The position numbers and the translations under genes are program-made. The notes beneath the pieces were generated by a model. That model had not been told where the DNA came from, searched no databases, and worked only from the letters and a program-made list of their open reading frames with translations. Shown piece by piece: positions 45,801 to 54,701 of a stretch of 64,000 nt of DNA. Within the stretch, counting starts at the first letter, position 1. Every line of letters starts with the position of its first letter. Location: the NCBI RefSeq assembly GCF_019037185.1, contig NZ_JAHHXM010000008.1:48335-112334 (forward strand), given 5' to 3'. This DNA is from Oceanobacillus caeni. Lineage in GTDB: Bacteria > Bacillota > Bacilli > Bacillales > Amphibacillaceae.

Positions 45801-46004
45801 CTAAACGTTCCTTTTTTTAAAGAAATTAGAAATAAGGAGTAGAATAATCCCTATTATGGTTGATGGTAATGCAAAAGGATAGAAGGTTTCTGGAATATCT
45901 TCTGCCAACACACCACTCTCACTAAAAAAGAATAATCCTGATATAAAAAATAGAAAACCTAACCAATAAATTACCTTTCCAAATGTGGTATATTTCTTCG
46001 TCAT
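45801..46004 (-). CDS. Small two-helix membrane protein
   Basis: About 67 residues: helices near 10-28 and 45-60 with an acidic external loop (AEDIPETFYPFALPS) and the end KKRNV. ATG at 46004 chosen because GGGATGGGA precedes it. Unknown function; follows other small membrane-protein genes on this strand. Confidence 0.55.
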   Translation of the reverse strand: MTKKYTTFGKVIYWLGFLFFISGLFFFSESGVLAEDIPETFYPFALPSTIIGIILLLISNFFKKRNV

Positions 46005-46064
46005 GTTTAATCCCATCCCATTTCATTTCAATTAAATAAAATCAACATTTTATAATTGAACTAG

Positions 46065-46322
46065 TCATTTTTCAGAAACCGGCATATATTTTGTAAAATA
46101 AGCACCTAAAATTAGCAAAATCATAGAAATAGACCAATTCAATATTCCCATAAAGTTAAACCAATAGGCTAAAAGGTTTGTAATACCAATAATATAAAAA
46201 CAAATTGGAGTTAAAGCACTTTTTATCCCTGTTATACCAGCCCTTTTTCTTTTTCGGACCACAAGAATTATGGAAAAAATCAGTACTAGTATTAGTATTA
46301 TAGATAAAATAATCGGTATCAT
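46065..46322 (-). CDS. Small three-helix membrane protein
   Basis: About 85 residues: helices at about 2-20, 35-55 and 60-78, basic RKRKRAG after the first. Start at 46322 with GGGG seven bases upstream; an extension to 46385 would overlap the next gene. Short gap (60 bases) after the larger membrane protein upstream, so likely one operon. Confidence 0.6.
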   Translation of the reverse strand: MIPIILSIILILVLIFSIILVVRKRKRAGITGIKSALTPICFYIIGITNLLAYWFNFMGILNWSISMILLILGAYFTKYMPVSEK

Positions 46323-46381
46323 TTTATTTCCCCTTTTCCTATTTTCTATAGACATCAAATAGATCGGCAATAAGTTGAAAG

Positions 46382-47158
46382 TCACTTAGCCCAATCAGGC
46401 ACTGTCTCCCCTTCCTTCCACCACCTCACCCGAAATTGTCCTTGTTCCCCATTAATAGCTTGAACAACAATATATTTTGTTGCTGTTTTTTTAAAATCCA
46501 CGCTTGATACATCGTCATTTTCTTCATTCATTCCTGCATAATCGCCATTTTCATCATAAAGAGACATGCCATAGCTATTTCCATTTTTAAAATGATGTTC
46601 TACGTCAAAGTAAATTCGTTCACCTTGTTCTCCATGAATAGGTATCAAGTGCTCCCCATTAAAATATTCGTATTCCACCTCTACAAATGTATCTCCTGTC
46701 ACTTCATTCCACCCGACTTTACTTGTATGATCCATAGGAATCATCACCAAACAAACAAGCGGTATAACAATTACAATCCAGCTATACCACTTTAAAGGCT
46801 TTAACTTTTCTTTACCAAATAAAAAGAGAAGAGAGAAAAAGCCACCAATTGTTCCAGCGATTAACGCGTATTCTATTGGCATCAAAACCAAGAAAAGGGG
46901 ATATCCAATCAAAAAATAAAGCAAAATTTGTTTACCTGTAAAATTGGGTATGAATTTCCCAATAACATCTATGAAAATGGAACTAATTATTCCGTAGCCA
47001 AAAAATAAAGCCCAAATCGCCGGTATTGTAATCAGTTCATGGAATTCAAAAAAATTAAATCCACTACTGCTAATTATGACGATAAAAAAGATTGATATTG
47101 AAAAGCTCGCCCCTATAATCCTTTCTAATAAGCGATTCTTAATAAAATGTTTTCCCAA
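46382..47158 (-). CDS. Membrane protein with external C-terminal domain
   Basis: 258 residues: five helices in the first 140, then about 115 residues outside (from KVGWNEVTGDTFVEVEYEYF to WWKEGETVPDWAK), beta-rich like a sugar- or peptide-binding sandwich. Family not recognised. Last codons overlap the extended frame of the next gene. Confidence 0.6.
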   Translation of the reverse strand: MGKHFIKNRLLERIIGASFSISIFFIVIISSSGFNFFEFHELITIPAIWALFFGYGIISSIFIDVIGKFIPNFTGKQILLYFLIGYPLFLVLMPIEYALIAGTIGGFFSLLFLFGKEKLKPLKWYSWIVIVIPLVCLVMIPMDHTSKVGWNEVTGDTFVEVEYEYFNGEHLIPIHGEQGERIYFDVEHHFKNGNSYGMSLYDENGDYAGMNEENDDVSSVDFKKTATKYIVVQAINGEQGQFRVRWWKEGETVPDWAK

Positions 47159-47256
47159 ATATGTTCAACTCCAATAAAAGAATCTCACCGAACACATTCC
47201 TTTAGACAAAATGCTTGAACCCACTACTTTGGAAGAGTAAGGTTAAAGTTTTTATA

Positions 47257-47982
47257 TCAAACACCACGTTTATTTCCCCATAAATAGGTGTGAAGTTGCG
47301 GCAATACCCGAACATCGTTCAATTCTGAACTATTCATTACAAGATCAACCAATCGTTCGTATTTTTCAAGCAGATAGGCTAACAACTTCTCCTGTTCTCC
47401 CGTTTCTAAATCATCATTACCCACTTGCAAAAACAATTTTACATCAGGATACCTTTTGTGTATGTTGATGGCATATTGCAAATCTTTTTTCCCAAAGACG
47501 ACTACCTTTAAACTGAAATCCCCCTGTTGTTTTTCCTTTAATGAACGGATGATAAAATCCAATGTTTCAAAATTTGTAGTCATTCCAGAGCTTGGCGGCT
47601 TAGGCGAAATCGTTAGATCATCTATCTTTGTAAACCATTCCTGCCATCTGCTACCTTGTGTTTCCAATGCAACCTTCACCTGATTTTCATGAAGTAAATC
47701 TACCAATGCATTTAATTGAGCCAATAATCCTGGATTTCCTCCAGAGATGGTAACATGTTGAAATCGTCCGCCTCCCTTTTCATATAATGCTTCCACTATT
47801 TCCTGCGGTTCCATCATTTGAATCGATTCCTTTTCTGAACCGTCCCAGGTGAATTTCGAATCACACCAGGAACAGGAATAATCACAGCCGGCCGTTCTGA
47901 CAAACATTGTTTTTTGGCCAATGACCATTCCCTCCCCTTGAATAGTTGGGCCAAATATTTCAAGTACAGGTATTTTTCTCAT
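47257..47982 (-). CDS. queE: 7-carboxy-7-deazaguanine synthase
   Basis: About 241 residues, radical-SAM enzyme of queuosine synthesis converting 6-carboxytetrahydropterin to 7-carboxy-7-deazaguanine. Cluster ligands in CDYSCSWCDSKF (C-x3-C-x2-C), substrate part EIFGPTIQGEG, and SAM motif VTISGGNPGL. ATG at 47982 overlaps the queD stop by four bases. queC and queF are not in the window. Confidence 0.95.
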   Translation of the reverse strand: MRKIPVLEIFGPTIQGEGMVIGQKTMFVRTAGCDYSCSWCDSKFTWDGSEKESIQMMEPQEIVEALYEKGGGRFQHVTISGGNPGLLAQLNALVDLLHENQVKVALETQGSRWQEWFTKIDDLTISPKPPSSGMTTNFETLDFIIRSLKEKQQGDFSLKVVVFGKKDLQYAINIHKRYPDVKLFLQVGNDDLETGEQEKLLAYLLEKYERLVDLVMNSSELNDVRVLPQLHTYLWGNKRGV

Positions 47983-48413
47983 AATGTTTTCTCCTTTGGT
48001 CGGTAAATACAATAGCTCGTAGGCGTTTCCCTTAAATATACCTGAACACAAGTTGGCTTATTCTGTAGGGTGTTTAGGTATTCCTGAATGATTTCATAGA
48101 TAGTCCGGGCAACCACTTCTGTTGTCGGAAAGTATTCAGCGTCTTGGTCGGAGAATTTGGTGTCTTCATTCATCACATGATGATCAAATCTCTTGTGAAT
48201 TAAGTCTTTTATTTTTTTAAAATTAACTAAAAAACCTGTGTGATCAAGTTCGTTTCCAGCAATGGTGATATTGGTAAAATAGGTGTGCCCATGCATATTT
48301 TGACATTTCCCAGCATCCTCATGTGGTACATAATGAGCTGCAGCAAATTGAAAATCTTTATTTAGTTCATATGCATAGGGATGTTCTGTAACCGGATAAA
48401 TCTGTTGCATCAT
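47979..48413 (-). CDS. queD: 6-carboxytetrahydropterin synthase
   Basis: 144 residues. Converts dihydroneopterin triphosphate to 6-carboxytetrahydropterin. Zinc histidines are in FAAAHYV and GHTYFTNI (CQNMHGHTY), with catalytic pair in KRFDHHVMNE. Coupled to queE by a four-base overlap. Controlled by the preQ1 riboswitch 240 bases upstream, with a repeat sequence between. Confidence 0.95.
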   Translation of the reverse strand: MMQQIYPVTEHPYAYELNKDFQFAAAHYVPHEDAGKCQNMHGHTYFTNITIAGNELDHTGFLVNFKKIKDLIHKRFDHHVMNEDTKFSDQDAEYFPTTEVVARTIYEIIQEYLNTLQNKPTCVQVYLRETPTSYCIYRPKEKTL

Positions 48414-48471
48414 GAATCATCACTCCTTCGTTTATTTTGTATCTTTGGGAGCTTGTATCCATCCAATAAAG

Positions 48472-48617
48472 AAAAGCGTAAGCGCCCGTTTAGCGACGTA
48501 CGGACTGGACTGAGCCGTAGGAGATAAAGGAAACACGACGAACGGAGTGAGTCGATGTTGACTTATCGTACGGAGGTGAGGGAAGTCTCGCTAGTCGCTG
48601 GGCGCTGGAGCTAGACA
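48472..48617 (+). repeat. Dispersed Bacillaceae intergenic repeat
   Basis: Starts GAAAAGCGTAAGCGCCC and ends GGGCGCTGGAGCTAGACA, with inner GGAGATAAAGGAAACACGAC and ATCGTACGGAGG blocks. It is clearly GC-richer than its surroundings. Its ends (GCGCCC and GGGCGC) are complementary, so it may fold as one RNA. I know sequences of this type (GAAAAGCG...GAGCTAGAC) as multi-copy intergenic repeats in Bacillaceae; this is recall, not a search. Confidence 0.6.
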
Positions 48618-48646
48618 AAAAAGACAACACTAAAGAAGGTGCTGTC
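48617..48646 (-). terminator. Expression-platform terminator of preQ1 riboswitch
   Basis: On the minus strand GACAGCAC and GTGTTGTC pair (8 bases, one G-U) and six T follow. It lies directly after the aptamer, as expected for a transcription-terminating riboswitch. Confidence 0.8.
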
Positions 48647-48652
48647 CTAGCT

Positions 48653-48693
48653 CCTTAGTTTTTTATAGAGGGATGGAATTTCGAACCTCTCCT
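48653..48693 (-). ncRNA. preQ1-I riboswitch
   Basis: Minus-strand sequence holds the class I aptamer: GAGAGGTTC stem side, variable loop, CCCTCT and the A-rich tail ATAAAAAACTAAGGAG that forms the pseudoknot. It binds the queuosine precursor preQ1 and switches off the downstream queDE operon by the terminator at 48617-48646. Confidence 0.85.
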
Positions 48694-48926
48694 GCCAATA
48701 CGCAGATTCTATTATTCACTTACAATATTACTTTACCATATCTTTTGTTTTAGATTAAAGAATATATGTCAACATAAAAAATGAATATAAACGTTTCCAA
48801 AAGAAGAGAACATAATACGGGTAAAAAGCTGAAGACTACTTGTTCTTCCTTTATTAAACTTGCTTTCATAGAAAAAATGCTTCAGTTATTGAAGAAAACT
48901 GCCCTATATAATAACATCGTATTTGT

Positions 48927-49154
48927 TTATTTACTACTGCTAATTCTCAAATTAACAATTAGCCACACACCTTGAATAATCGTTGGTATTATAAACGCAA
49001 TCAATAAGACTATAAATGCCAATAATTTAAGCTCAGGTGTTTGAGTAACCCCAGCACCATCGACCTCTCTTAACCAAATAATAGCTAATCCAATTACAAA
49101 AATGATAATCCAAAATATGTTACCAATCCACCAGAAATACCATCGTTTTTTCAC
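48927..49154 (-). CDS. Two-helix membrane protein
   Basis: About 75 residues, helices at 7-27 and 45-65 (FIVLLIAFIIPTIIQGVWLI). GTG start at 49154 seven bases after GGAGAG. Function unknown. Confidence 0.55.
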   Translation of the reverse strand: MKKRWYFWWIGNIFWIIIFVIGLAIIWLREVDGAGVTQTPELKLLAFIVLLIAFIIPTIIQGVWLIVNLRISSSK

Positions 49155-49261
49155 CCTATTTCTCTCTCCATTCTCCAACCGAAATAAATTTCATTTAACT
49201 ATACTGCCAATTACTAAAAAATCATCGCCACTTTTTTGAAATAACGTACCCGGAAACAGAA

Positions 49262-49444
49262 CTAAAACAGCAAGCTTTGAAAAAGTGTAATGGTTATAAC
49301 TAATGCAGATAAAGATCCAGCAGACAGTAATGTTATCATTTTTCGCCAGTTTATCTTTTTTGAAGGTTTTACAGCCTCTCGAGAAACCGTAATCCATATA
49401 GCCATAGATGCTATAACTAAGATGAAAATAACTTCTTTAGACAC
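49262..49444 (-). CDS. Two-helix membrane protein
   Basis: About 60 residues with helices at 3-18 and 38-58 around a basic loop (REAVKPSKKINWRK). GTG start at 49444, eight bases after GGAGG. Unknown function. Confidence 0.5.
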   Translation of the reverse strand: MSKEVIFILVIASMAIWITVSREAVKPSKKINWRKMITLLSAGSLSALVITITLFQSLLF

Positions 49445-49548
49445 ATTTGACACCTCCATCATTTACAATAATCACATAACCTTATGTACGGATTAGAAAA
49501 ATAAAAGCTTCATTAAGGAATGACCTTTTTAATTGAACAATTTGACAC

Positions 49549-49683
49549 TTATTTTTTAGGCATAGTGTATATCACAGATACACCACTGTTTTCTTCAATC
49601 TTCGTAAAAATTTCATGAAAAGTTTCTATTGCTCTTTCAATTAATTCGTACCTTTCCAAAATTTCACTACAGTAACCACCCAT
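49549..49683 (-). CDS. Possible small protein, 44 residues
   Basis: MGGYCSEILERYELIERAIE continues helical and ends SVIYTMPKK. The frame extends upstream to GTG codons (up to 49707) but without a well-spaced ribosome site. Composition looks coding. May be the tail of a lost gene. Confidence 0.35.
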   Translation of the reverse strand: MGGYCSEILERYELIERAIETFHEIFTKIEENSGVSVIYTMPKK

Positions 49684-49901
49684 CAGAATCACTATTACTT
49701 GCACCACAATCTAACTCTTTCTCCACCCTCTTCTTTCCACTCTAGATACCAGACTTTAAAGCAGGTGTTTCAAACTTTTTTAACATAGGGAAAAGAATTT
49801 CATCAGTTCAATAACTAATGAATAGAGTCATATGCCAAAAATATGCTGTTGAAAAAGCTACTCATTTATTGAATTTACCCAATATAGTATATGGATTCTA
49901 C

Positions 49902-50327
49902 TCACTTGAATATATCATTTTTCTTCTTCAAACTAGCGTTCAACGATGCTTCCACCTTTTTGTAATATAGATAATACCCCATCCAAAAAACAGCATAAAC
50001 AAATATAAAAACCAGAAAACTTATTAAAATTGCTGCTAAGCTAAATGGAATCCAGTCAGCAATAAACAAGGCGATTGTAAAGTAAACAGCTATCGACAAG
50101 CAGAAATGAATAGCGGTTTTTTTCAGGTAACTCCAGCCATTATCCTCAAACAAAAACGAGGCCAATCCAAAATAAATACCAAGAATAAAAGAACAGAGCA
50201 TATAAATCCATATTTGTGAGATAGCAGCGTCCGTGCTGGTAAACATTACAACAGTAAGGGCAATAAATGTAAAAATACCACCTAGAGCTATCCCCATCAT
50301 ACTTCTTTTAACTGCTTCAACAATCAT
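49902..50327 (-). CDS. DUF3021 family membrane protein
   Basis: 141 residues, four helices, start VKRSMMGIALGGIFTFIALT and the family's aromatic third-fourth loop (DWIPFSLAA). DUF3021 proteins are the membrane partners of stand-alone LytTR regulators. Eleven-base overlap with the regulator gene; GGGAGGG site. Confidence 0.85.
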   Translation of the reverse strand: MIVEAVKRSMMGIALGGIFTFIALTVVMFTSTDAAISQIWIYMLCSFILGIYFGLASFLFEDNGWSYLKKTAIHFCLSIAVYFTIALFIADWIPFSLAAILISFLVFIFVYAVFWMGYYLYYKKVEASLNASLKKKNDIFK

Positions 50328-50778
50328 CTGACTGCCCTCCCATAACCAATCTATCTTTGATTGATTTCACATATTTTCGTGTAATAAACTCTTTATTTCC
50401 AGAATGAAAATAAACACAGAGATTTCCATTAAATGATAACTCAAAACGTTCAATATGATTAAGATTGCCGATGACTGATTTTGAAAAACGCATAAAGCCA
50501 TAAGGAGCTAAAACATCTTCTATTTCATAGAGCTTCATCCTTACTTCAATATTCCGTTTACCAATGCATGCAAGAATTTTTCTTTTTTCAGCATATACAA
50601 ATTCTACCTGATTGGGGTCAAGTAGTACCGTTTGATCTGACTCAATCCCAAGTATACGCTTTCGATTTTTCCGTTTAATAATTGCAACTATTTCTTCCAG
50701 TTCATCGGACCATTCATTTGTCTGAATGGTTATGGATGGTTCTGCATGCTTATCGTCAATTTCGATGTTCACCTTCAT
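50317..50778 (-). CDS. LytTR family DNA-binding regulator
   Basis: About 153 residues; a short N-terminal segment and a LytTR domain (VEFVYAEKRKILACIG, YGFMRFSKSVIGNLNHIERF, NGNLCVYFHSGNKEFITRKY). Start at the third of three ATGs, seven bases after GGGGG. With DUF3021 it forms the known two-gene LytTR regulatory unit, where the membrane protein holds the regulator inactive; targets often include transporters and bacteriocin or competence functions. Confidence 0.9.
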   Translation of the reverse strand: MKVNIEIDDKHAEPSITIQTNEWSDELEEIVAIIKRKNRKRILGIESDQTVLLDPNQVEFVYAEKRKILACIGKRNIEVRMKLYEIEDVLAPYGFMRFSKSVIGNLNHIERFELSFNGNLCVYFHSGNKEFITRKYVKSIKDRLVMGGQSDDC

Positions 50779-51091
50779 CATCATGCCCCCAAACTATCCT
50801 TTTTCTTTAGAAACGTGGTAACATACAATAACTTCTATTAACCGCCAGACCAAATCTTAAAATCCTTGAAAACTTATAAATAATAAGAAACAAGGTCAAA
50901 TCCCACATAAGTTACAATACTAATCGCTACATACAAATAACAATACTCATTGTCATCCATAAGGTAACTTAAATACGATTTCTTGTAAATGAGCAGGCAA
51001 TATCTTTAGATTTCCTTTTGTTTTTTCGATAGACTTGTATAAAACAAAATTTGCTATAAGGGCTTTCAAAAAGTAATCACGATCGGCATGG
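50779..51091. other. Intergenic stretch
   Basis: About 310 bases; holds the LytTR promoter region and a 28-codon frame (MDDNEYCYLY...) that I cannot support as a gene. Confidence 0.35.
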
Positions 51092-51721
51092 TTAATTATC
51101 TTCATTTTCTTTTATATTGTTATCCCATTTCCTCGTAACTGCTGAAAGTATAAGCCAAGGTTCAATGAATAAGTTTATCAATATATGAGCTACAATTGGT
51201 GCAAGTATATTACGATCAGCTATAATGTACAGAATAGCTAGTAAACCACCAAGAATTGTAGTGGAGAGTATCACTGGAAGTGCTATTCTCAACTCTCCTC
51301 CAAGAAATACCCATGCCCCATGTGCTAATCCAAAGATAAAAGCCGAAACTAATACTTGTATAAGTATTGAATAATCTAAACCCATTAGCCAATCCATCAA
51401 TACTTGCCTAAACAAAATCTCTTCTACAATGCTAGAAACGAATACAGCCCAAACACCAATCACTTTAAGCCATGAAAATGTAAATAAATGATCACGTACA
51501 AATGGGATTACTTTAACCGTGTACATAATATATCCAAATGCAATTATAATTGTTAATATCCAAACAATAGGGTTATTAAATGCTTCTGCATTAACACCTA
51601 ATCTATGCTCGATAAATTTTTGTGGATCTCCAAAATACCAAAAGATAATACTTCCAGTTAAAGCAATAGATAAACTGCCCAACACTAAACCTGTGATAAT
51701 TTCATCTTTACGATTATACAT
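51092..51721 (-). CDS. CPBP family intramembrane metalloprotease
   Basis: 209 residues, about six helices. CAAX/Abi motifs: EEILFRQVLMDWL (glutamates), FGLAHGAWVF (His) and APIVAHILINLF (His). CPBP proteins act as prenyl-type proteases or in bacteriocin immunity; the role here is unknown. GGAGG seven bases before ATG. Confidence 0.85.
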   Translation of the reverse strand: MYNRKDEIITGLVLGSLSIALTGSIIFWYFGDPQKFIEHRLGVNAEAFNNPIVWILTIIIAFGYIMYTVKVIPFVRDHLFTFSWLKVIGVWAVFVSSIVEEILFRQVLMDWLMGLDYSILIQVLVSAFIFGLAHGAWVFLGGELRIALPVILSTTILGGLLAILYIIADRNILAPIVAHILINLFIEPWLILSAVTRKWDNNIKENEDN

Positions 51722-52289
51722 ATCAACACCTCCTGTATTGCTAATTAACTATATTCCAGAGTTTTAACATATTCTTTATAAGCGTATGTACCCATGCCAC
51801 TAACAATTTCATTAGATACCTAAATTAAAACAATTCACATTCAATCCGTTTCTATCATGCTATTAATGGAAGTTTAATAAAATATCCTACTCTAAAAATC
51901 TATTCTAAACCCAGGCAATAATTGTTGTTCTACAACTATTAAATATATTTGGCCCTCTCGCTTTCTTACTTGATTATGGCAAATAATACCTTTCTTGTAG
52001 TTACAAAATGTATAACACGTCAGGTTTGATGAATGACATCACAATAATAATGCACGTAATTAGAAGTGAGAAGATAAGAAAACAAAATTCGATTGAATCC
52101 GTGTTGGATAAAAGATTGAAGGATTATTTGGAAAAGTAAAAGACTGAACCACTATTGATTCAGCCTTAATTGGTGTAGTTTCGAATTAAGTTAAATACAG
52201 TCACCATTTCTCCCCAGCTTCTTTCTAGTTTGGATACCAACTATAAAGCAGGGGGAGGGGAAGAGGATTTTGACAGGTGTATAATTATT
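51722..52289. other. Gene-free stretch with relic and hairpin
   Basis: About 570 bases. Near 52065-52139 a plus-strand frame tail reads KQNSIESVLDKRLKDYLEK before a stop and the hairpin at 52141, likely the end of a lost gene. Otherwise nothing recognised. Confidence 0.4.
52141..52165. repeat. Dispersed hairpin repeat, copy 3
   Basis: GACTGAACC-ACTATT-GATTCAGCC, same stem and loop as copy 1 at 26552; A/T-rich flanks let it work as a terminator on either strand. Confidence 0.55.
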
Positions 52290-53328
52290 TACTCATTACT
52301 TAATAACTTCATATTAGATTTTATCTCCTCAATCATTTTTGCTGGATTATCTGCCCTGAATATAACAGTTTTAACATATTTTTTTCTCCCATATGAGCTT
52401 TCCATTAGAGCAGGTTCTTTTAAAAAGATTTCATACTGTGGAGAATCCATATTCAACATGGCATGTATGTTTCTTTAGGTGCCTTTTCCCCAATTCCACC
52501 TTTATCTTTAGCTTTTTTAATACAGTCTATATTCCTGATATCCAATTTAATACTGCTTTGATATCCAAAGCGAATGATAAGTTGGTCAAAAGAAACAACA
52601 TGAGGTAAAAATCTCACAGAATTATATAGCCCTATCATATAAAGCAAGGCGTAAATATTTAGGATCGTAAAAACCCATGCGGCAACATCACTCCATAACA
52701 GGATAAGAAAGTGGAATAATATTCCTTCCAATATTATTAGGATCGAAAATACGACTATAATAATGTTTACCTGTGAAGTCTTATGATAGGAATAAACCCT
52801 TTCATTATTGTTCACAGTTGACTCTTTAAACCATCCTATAATTGAGTAATAGAAGACGCTTAGTTCTGATAAAATTGCACCTAAAACAAACCCATCTCCC
52901 AATTTGGGCTCAAGTGACATTCTCGTTATTTCAAGTAAGTCTTTTCCTTTAGTTTTACTACTTGCCCTATAGCGAATAATGCTTTTAATGATACTATAGA
53001 AAACTGCAATTACGATAGTTATTTCCAGGATGGGTAGAATCCAAATCAATATTTGATTAAAAAATCCCTTGTGCGAATGAGGGATTATCAAATAAGAGAT
53101 TCCTAAACAAATAATAAATGAAAGATATACCAATAATTTTGGCATTGACCTCGGTCGTATCAGTAACCAATGGATGCTTATTGGAGGTAAAATTAGTAAT
53201 GTCAACGTTACTAAAATGACGATAACATTACTAATATTATTTAATCTTAAAATAAAGTAACTCCCTCCCATAAAACTTACCAATATCACGAGCAAAATGG
53301 ATAAATAGTATTTTTTTATTAAAAACAC
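52290..53328 (-). pseudogene. PH-like-domain membrane protein, frameshifted
   Basis: The first frame (from GTG 53328) has about seven helices, then SFDQLIIRFGYQSSIKLDIR, a bacterial PH-like strand pattern, and stops at 52453. The -1 frame continues HAMLNMDSPQYEIFLKEPAL and ends MIEEIKSNMKLLSNE at 52290, completing the domain. One missing base near 52466-52475 explains it. The start is also unusual: AGGGGG touches the GTG, and an ATA (giving MKKYYLSILLV) is better spaced. Likely in one operon with the MerR gene, 85 bases upstream. Confidence 0.6.
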
Positions 53329-53413
53329 CCCCTAAATAGTTACCGTGGTACCTTGTACTTCTATTGCATATTTCCCATTTCGGACTGCACCATATAATAA
53401 TCAATAGCCTGAG

Positions 53414-54103
53414 TCATTTCTGCTCATCTTCAGTAAAGGGGGAAGGAGTCATTTCTTCGAGTTCTTGTAGACCCTGTTTTTCCACGTTTACATTGGCTAA
53501 CTTTTGCATTACATCCTCACCAAGAAATGAAAGAGTTTCTTCTATATACGATTCAACCATTTCTTGTACTTCTGGGTCTTTAATTGGTTTACCATACAAT
53601 TGTTTTACTTTTTTAGACATTTCTACAAAGGTTTTATCTAAATTCATGCTCTCTTCAACTGATTTCTTTGACAACTCTTCCACAACATCCGTTAATTTAT
53701 GGCGCTCCAACCAATCCTTTTGTAAATCTTCAGTTGGTAAACCCAAAATAAGGCTAAATAATAAAGTGCTATCCACTTCTCCTTCTTCTTTTAGTAAATG
53801 GATAACCCTTTTTATCGTATTCATTGATTTTTCTATCAGTTTTTTTTGCTCTTCTAAGGCTTTTAAGTGGAGAGATAATGTTTCATTCAAATCAGTGATT
53901 TTATCCAAGCTGTATCCTAGAAATTTTAAACTGAGAATCTTTTGCAGGGTTAAAACGTCTTTATCGTTATACATACGATGCCCTGATGTAGGGTGCTTCT
54001 CTGGTACTAAGAGACCTATCTCATCATAGTAACGTAAATTTCGGATCGATATTCCTGTCTTTCTTGAAAATTCCCCAATGGAAAACATATTATGTCTTTC
54101 CAT
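53414..54103 (-). CDS. MerR family transcriptional regulator
   Basis: About 229 residues. N-terminal MerR domain MFSIGEFSRKTGISIRNLRY, GHRMYNDKDVLTLQKILSLK and the coiled dimer helix (LHLKALEEQKKLIEKSMNTI). The C-terminal 110 residues are helical like the TipAS drug-binding type, but without a firm match. Start at 54103, GGGAGG upstream. It should bind its own promoter at 54135-54165 and activate it on ligand binding. Confidence 0.85.
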   Translation of the reverse strand: MERHNMFSIGEFSRKTGISIRNLRYYDEIGLLVPEKHPTSGHRMYNDKDVLTLQKILSLKFLGYSLDKITDLNETLSLHLKALEEQKKLIEKSMNTIKRVIHLLKEEGEVDSTLLFSLILGLPTEDLQKDWLERHKLTDVVEELSKKSVEESMNLDKTFVEMSKKVKQLYGKPIKDPEVQEMVESYIEETLSFLGEDVMQKLANVNVEKQGLQELEEMTPSPFTEDEQK

Positions 54104-54134
54104 CAAAATTCCTCCCATCCGAAGGTATAAATTC

Positions 54135-54165
54135 ATTATAAAACATCCAGTAACTGGAGGTTCAA
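54135..54165 (-). promoter_or_regulatory. MerR-type promoter with 19-base spacer
   Basis: Minus strand TTGAAC (54165-54160) and TATAAT (54140-54135) are 19 bases apart, the long spacer of MerR-activated promoters, and the spacer holds the dyad CCAG-TTA-CTGG. Its start region reads into the merR gene, so the regulator controls itself and the gene downstream. Confidence 0.85.
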
Positions 54166-54246
54166 GTGGTATTTTAAATTAACAGGGGGATAAAAAATAA
54201 AACAAGGAGAAAAAAGTATAAAAGAAGTTTCCCCTGCTCCTCATTA

Positions 54247-54504
54247 TTACATTAGCTTTTTATCTTTCATAACATAAACACAATCAGCCACTCTTTCAAT
54301 AAAAGTGCGATCATGCGATACAAGGAGAACAGTTCCTTCATATCCTTTTAAAAATCGTTCCAATGCTTCAATACAGAAAACATCCAAAAAGTTTGTTGGC
54401 TCGTCCAAAACTAGCACATTATATCTTCCTAAGAATAGCTGACACAATATAAATTCATTTGTATCCTTTAATAATTCGCTAATTTTTGATATAATTGTAT
54501 TCAT
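54247..54504 (-). pseudogene. ABC-F ATPase remnant (antibiotic-resistance type)
   Basis: 85 residues left of a protein usually over 480. MNTIISKISELLKDTNEFI is the start, then after a large deletion the second ATPase end: NVLVLDEPTNFLD (Walker B), VLLVSHDRTFIERVADCVYV. Both ATP sites are incomplete, so it cannot work. ABC-F proteins free ribosomes from antibiotics. Confidence 0.75.
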
Positions 54505-54566
54505 GAAAAGGCCTCTTTCTAATGTATTTGCCGGCTAAGCATACATTTATGATAGAGCGCCTTTTC
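54505..54566 (-). promoter_or_regulatory. Ribosome-site-sequestering leader of the ABC-F gene
   Basis: GAAAAGGC (54505-54512) and GCCTTTTC (54559-54566) pair, with an inner stem AATGTAT/ATACATT (54521-54527, 54541-54547). On the minus strand the outer stem covers AAAGAGG just before the ATG, so the leader would hide the ribosome site until a stalled ribosome or other event opens it, as in inducible ABC-F and erm leaders. Confidence 0.5.
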
Positions 54567-54701
54567 TTTTTTTCTAGAATTTTGTTTCAAATTCCCGGGA
54601 ACTATTTTACACATAGAACTTTGGAGGCACACCACTGCAATGAGACTTATCCTGCCAAGGACATATTATAAAACAGTGCTTTAATAAAGGGGTTGTATAA
54701 A

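Noticed and set aside
52230..52478. Plus-strand frame of 82 codons
   Set aside because: Antisense to the convincing continuation of the frameshifted membrane protein.
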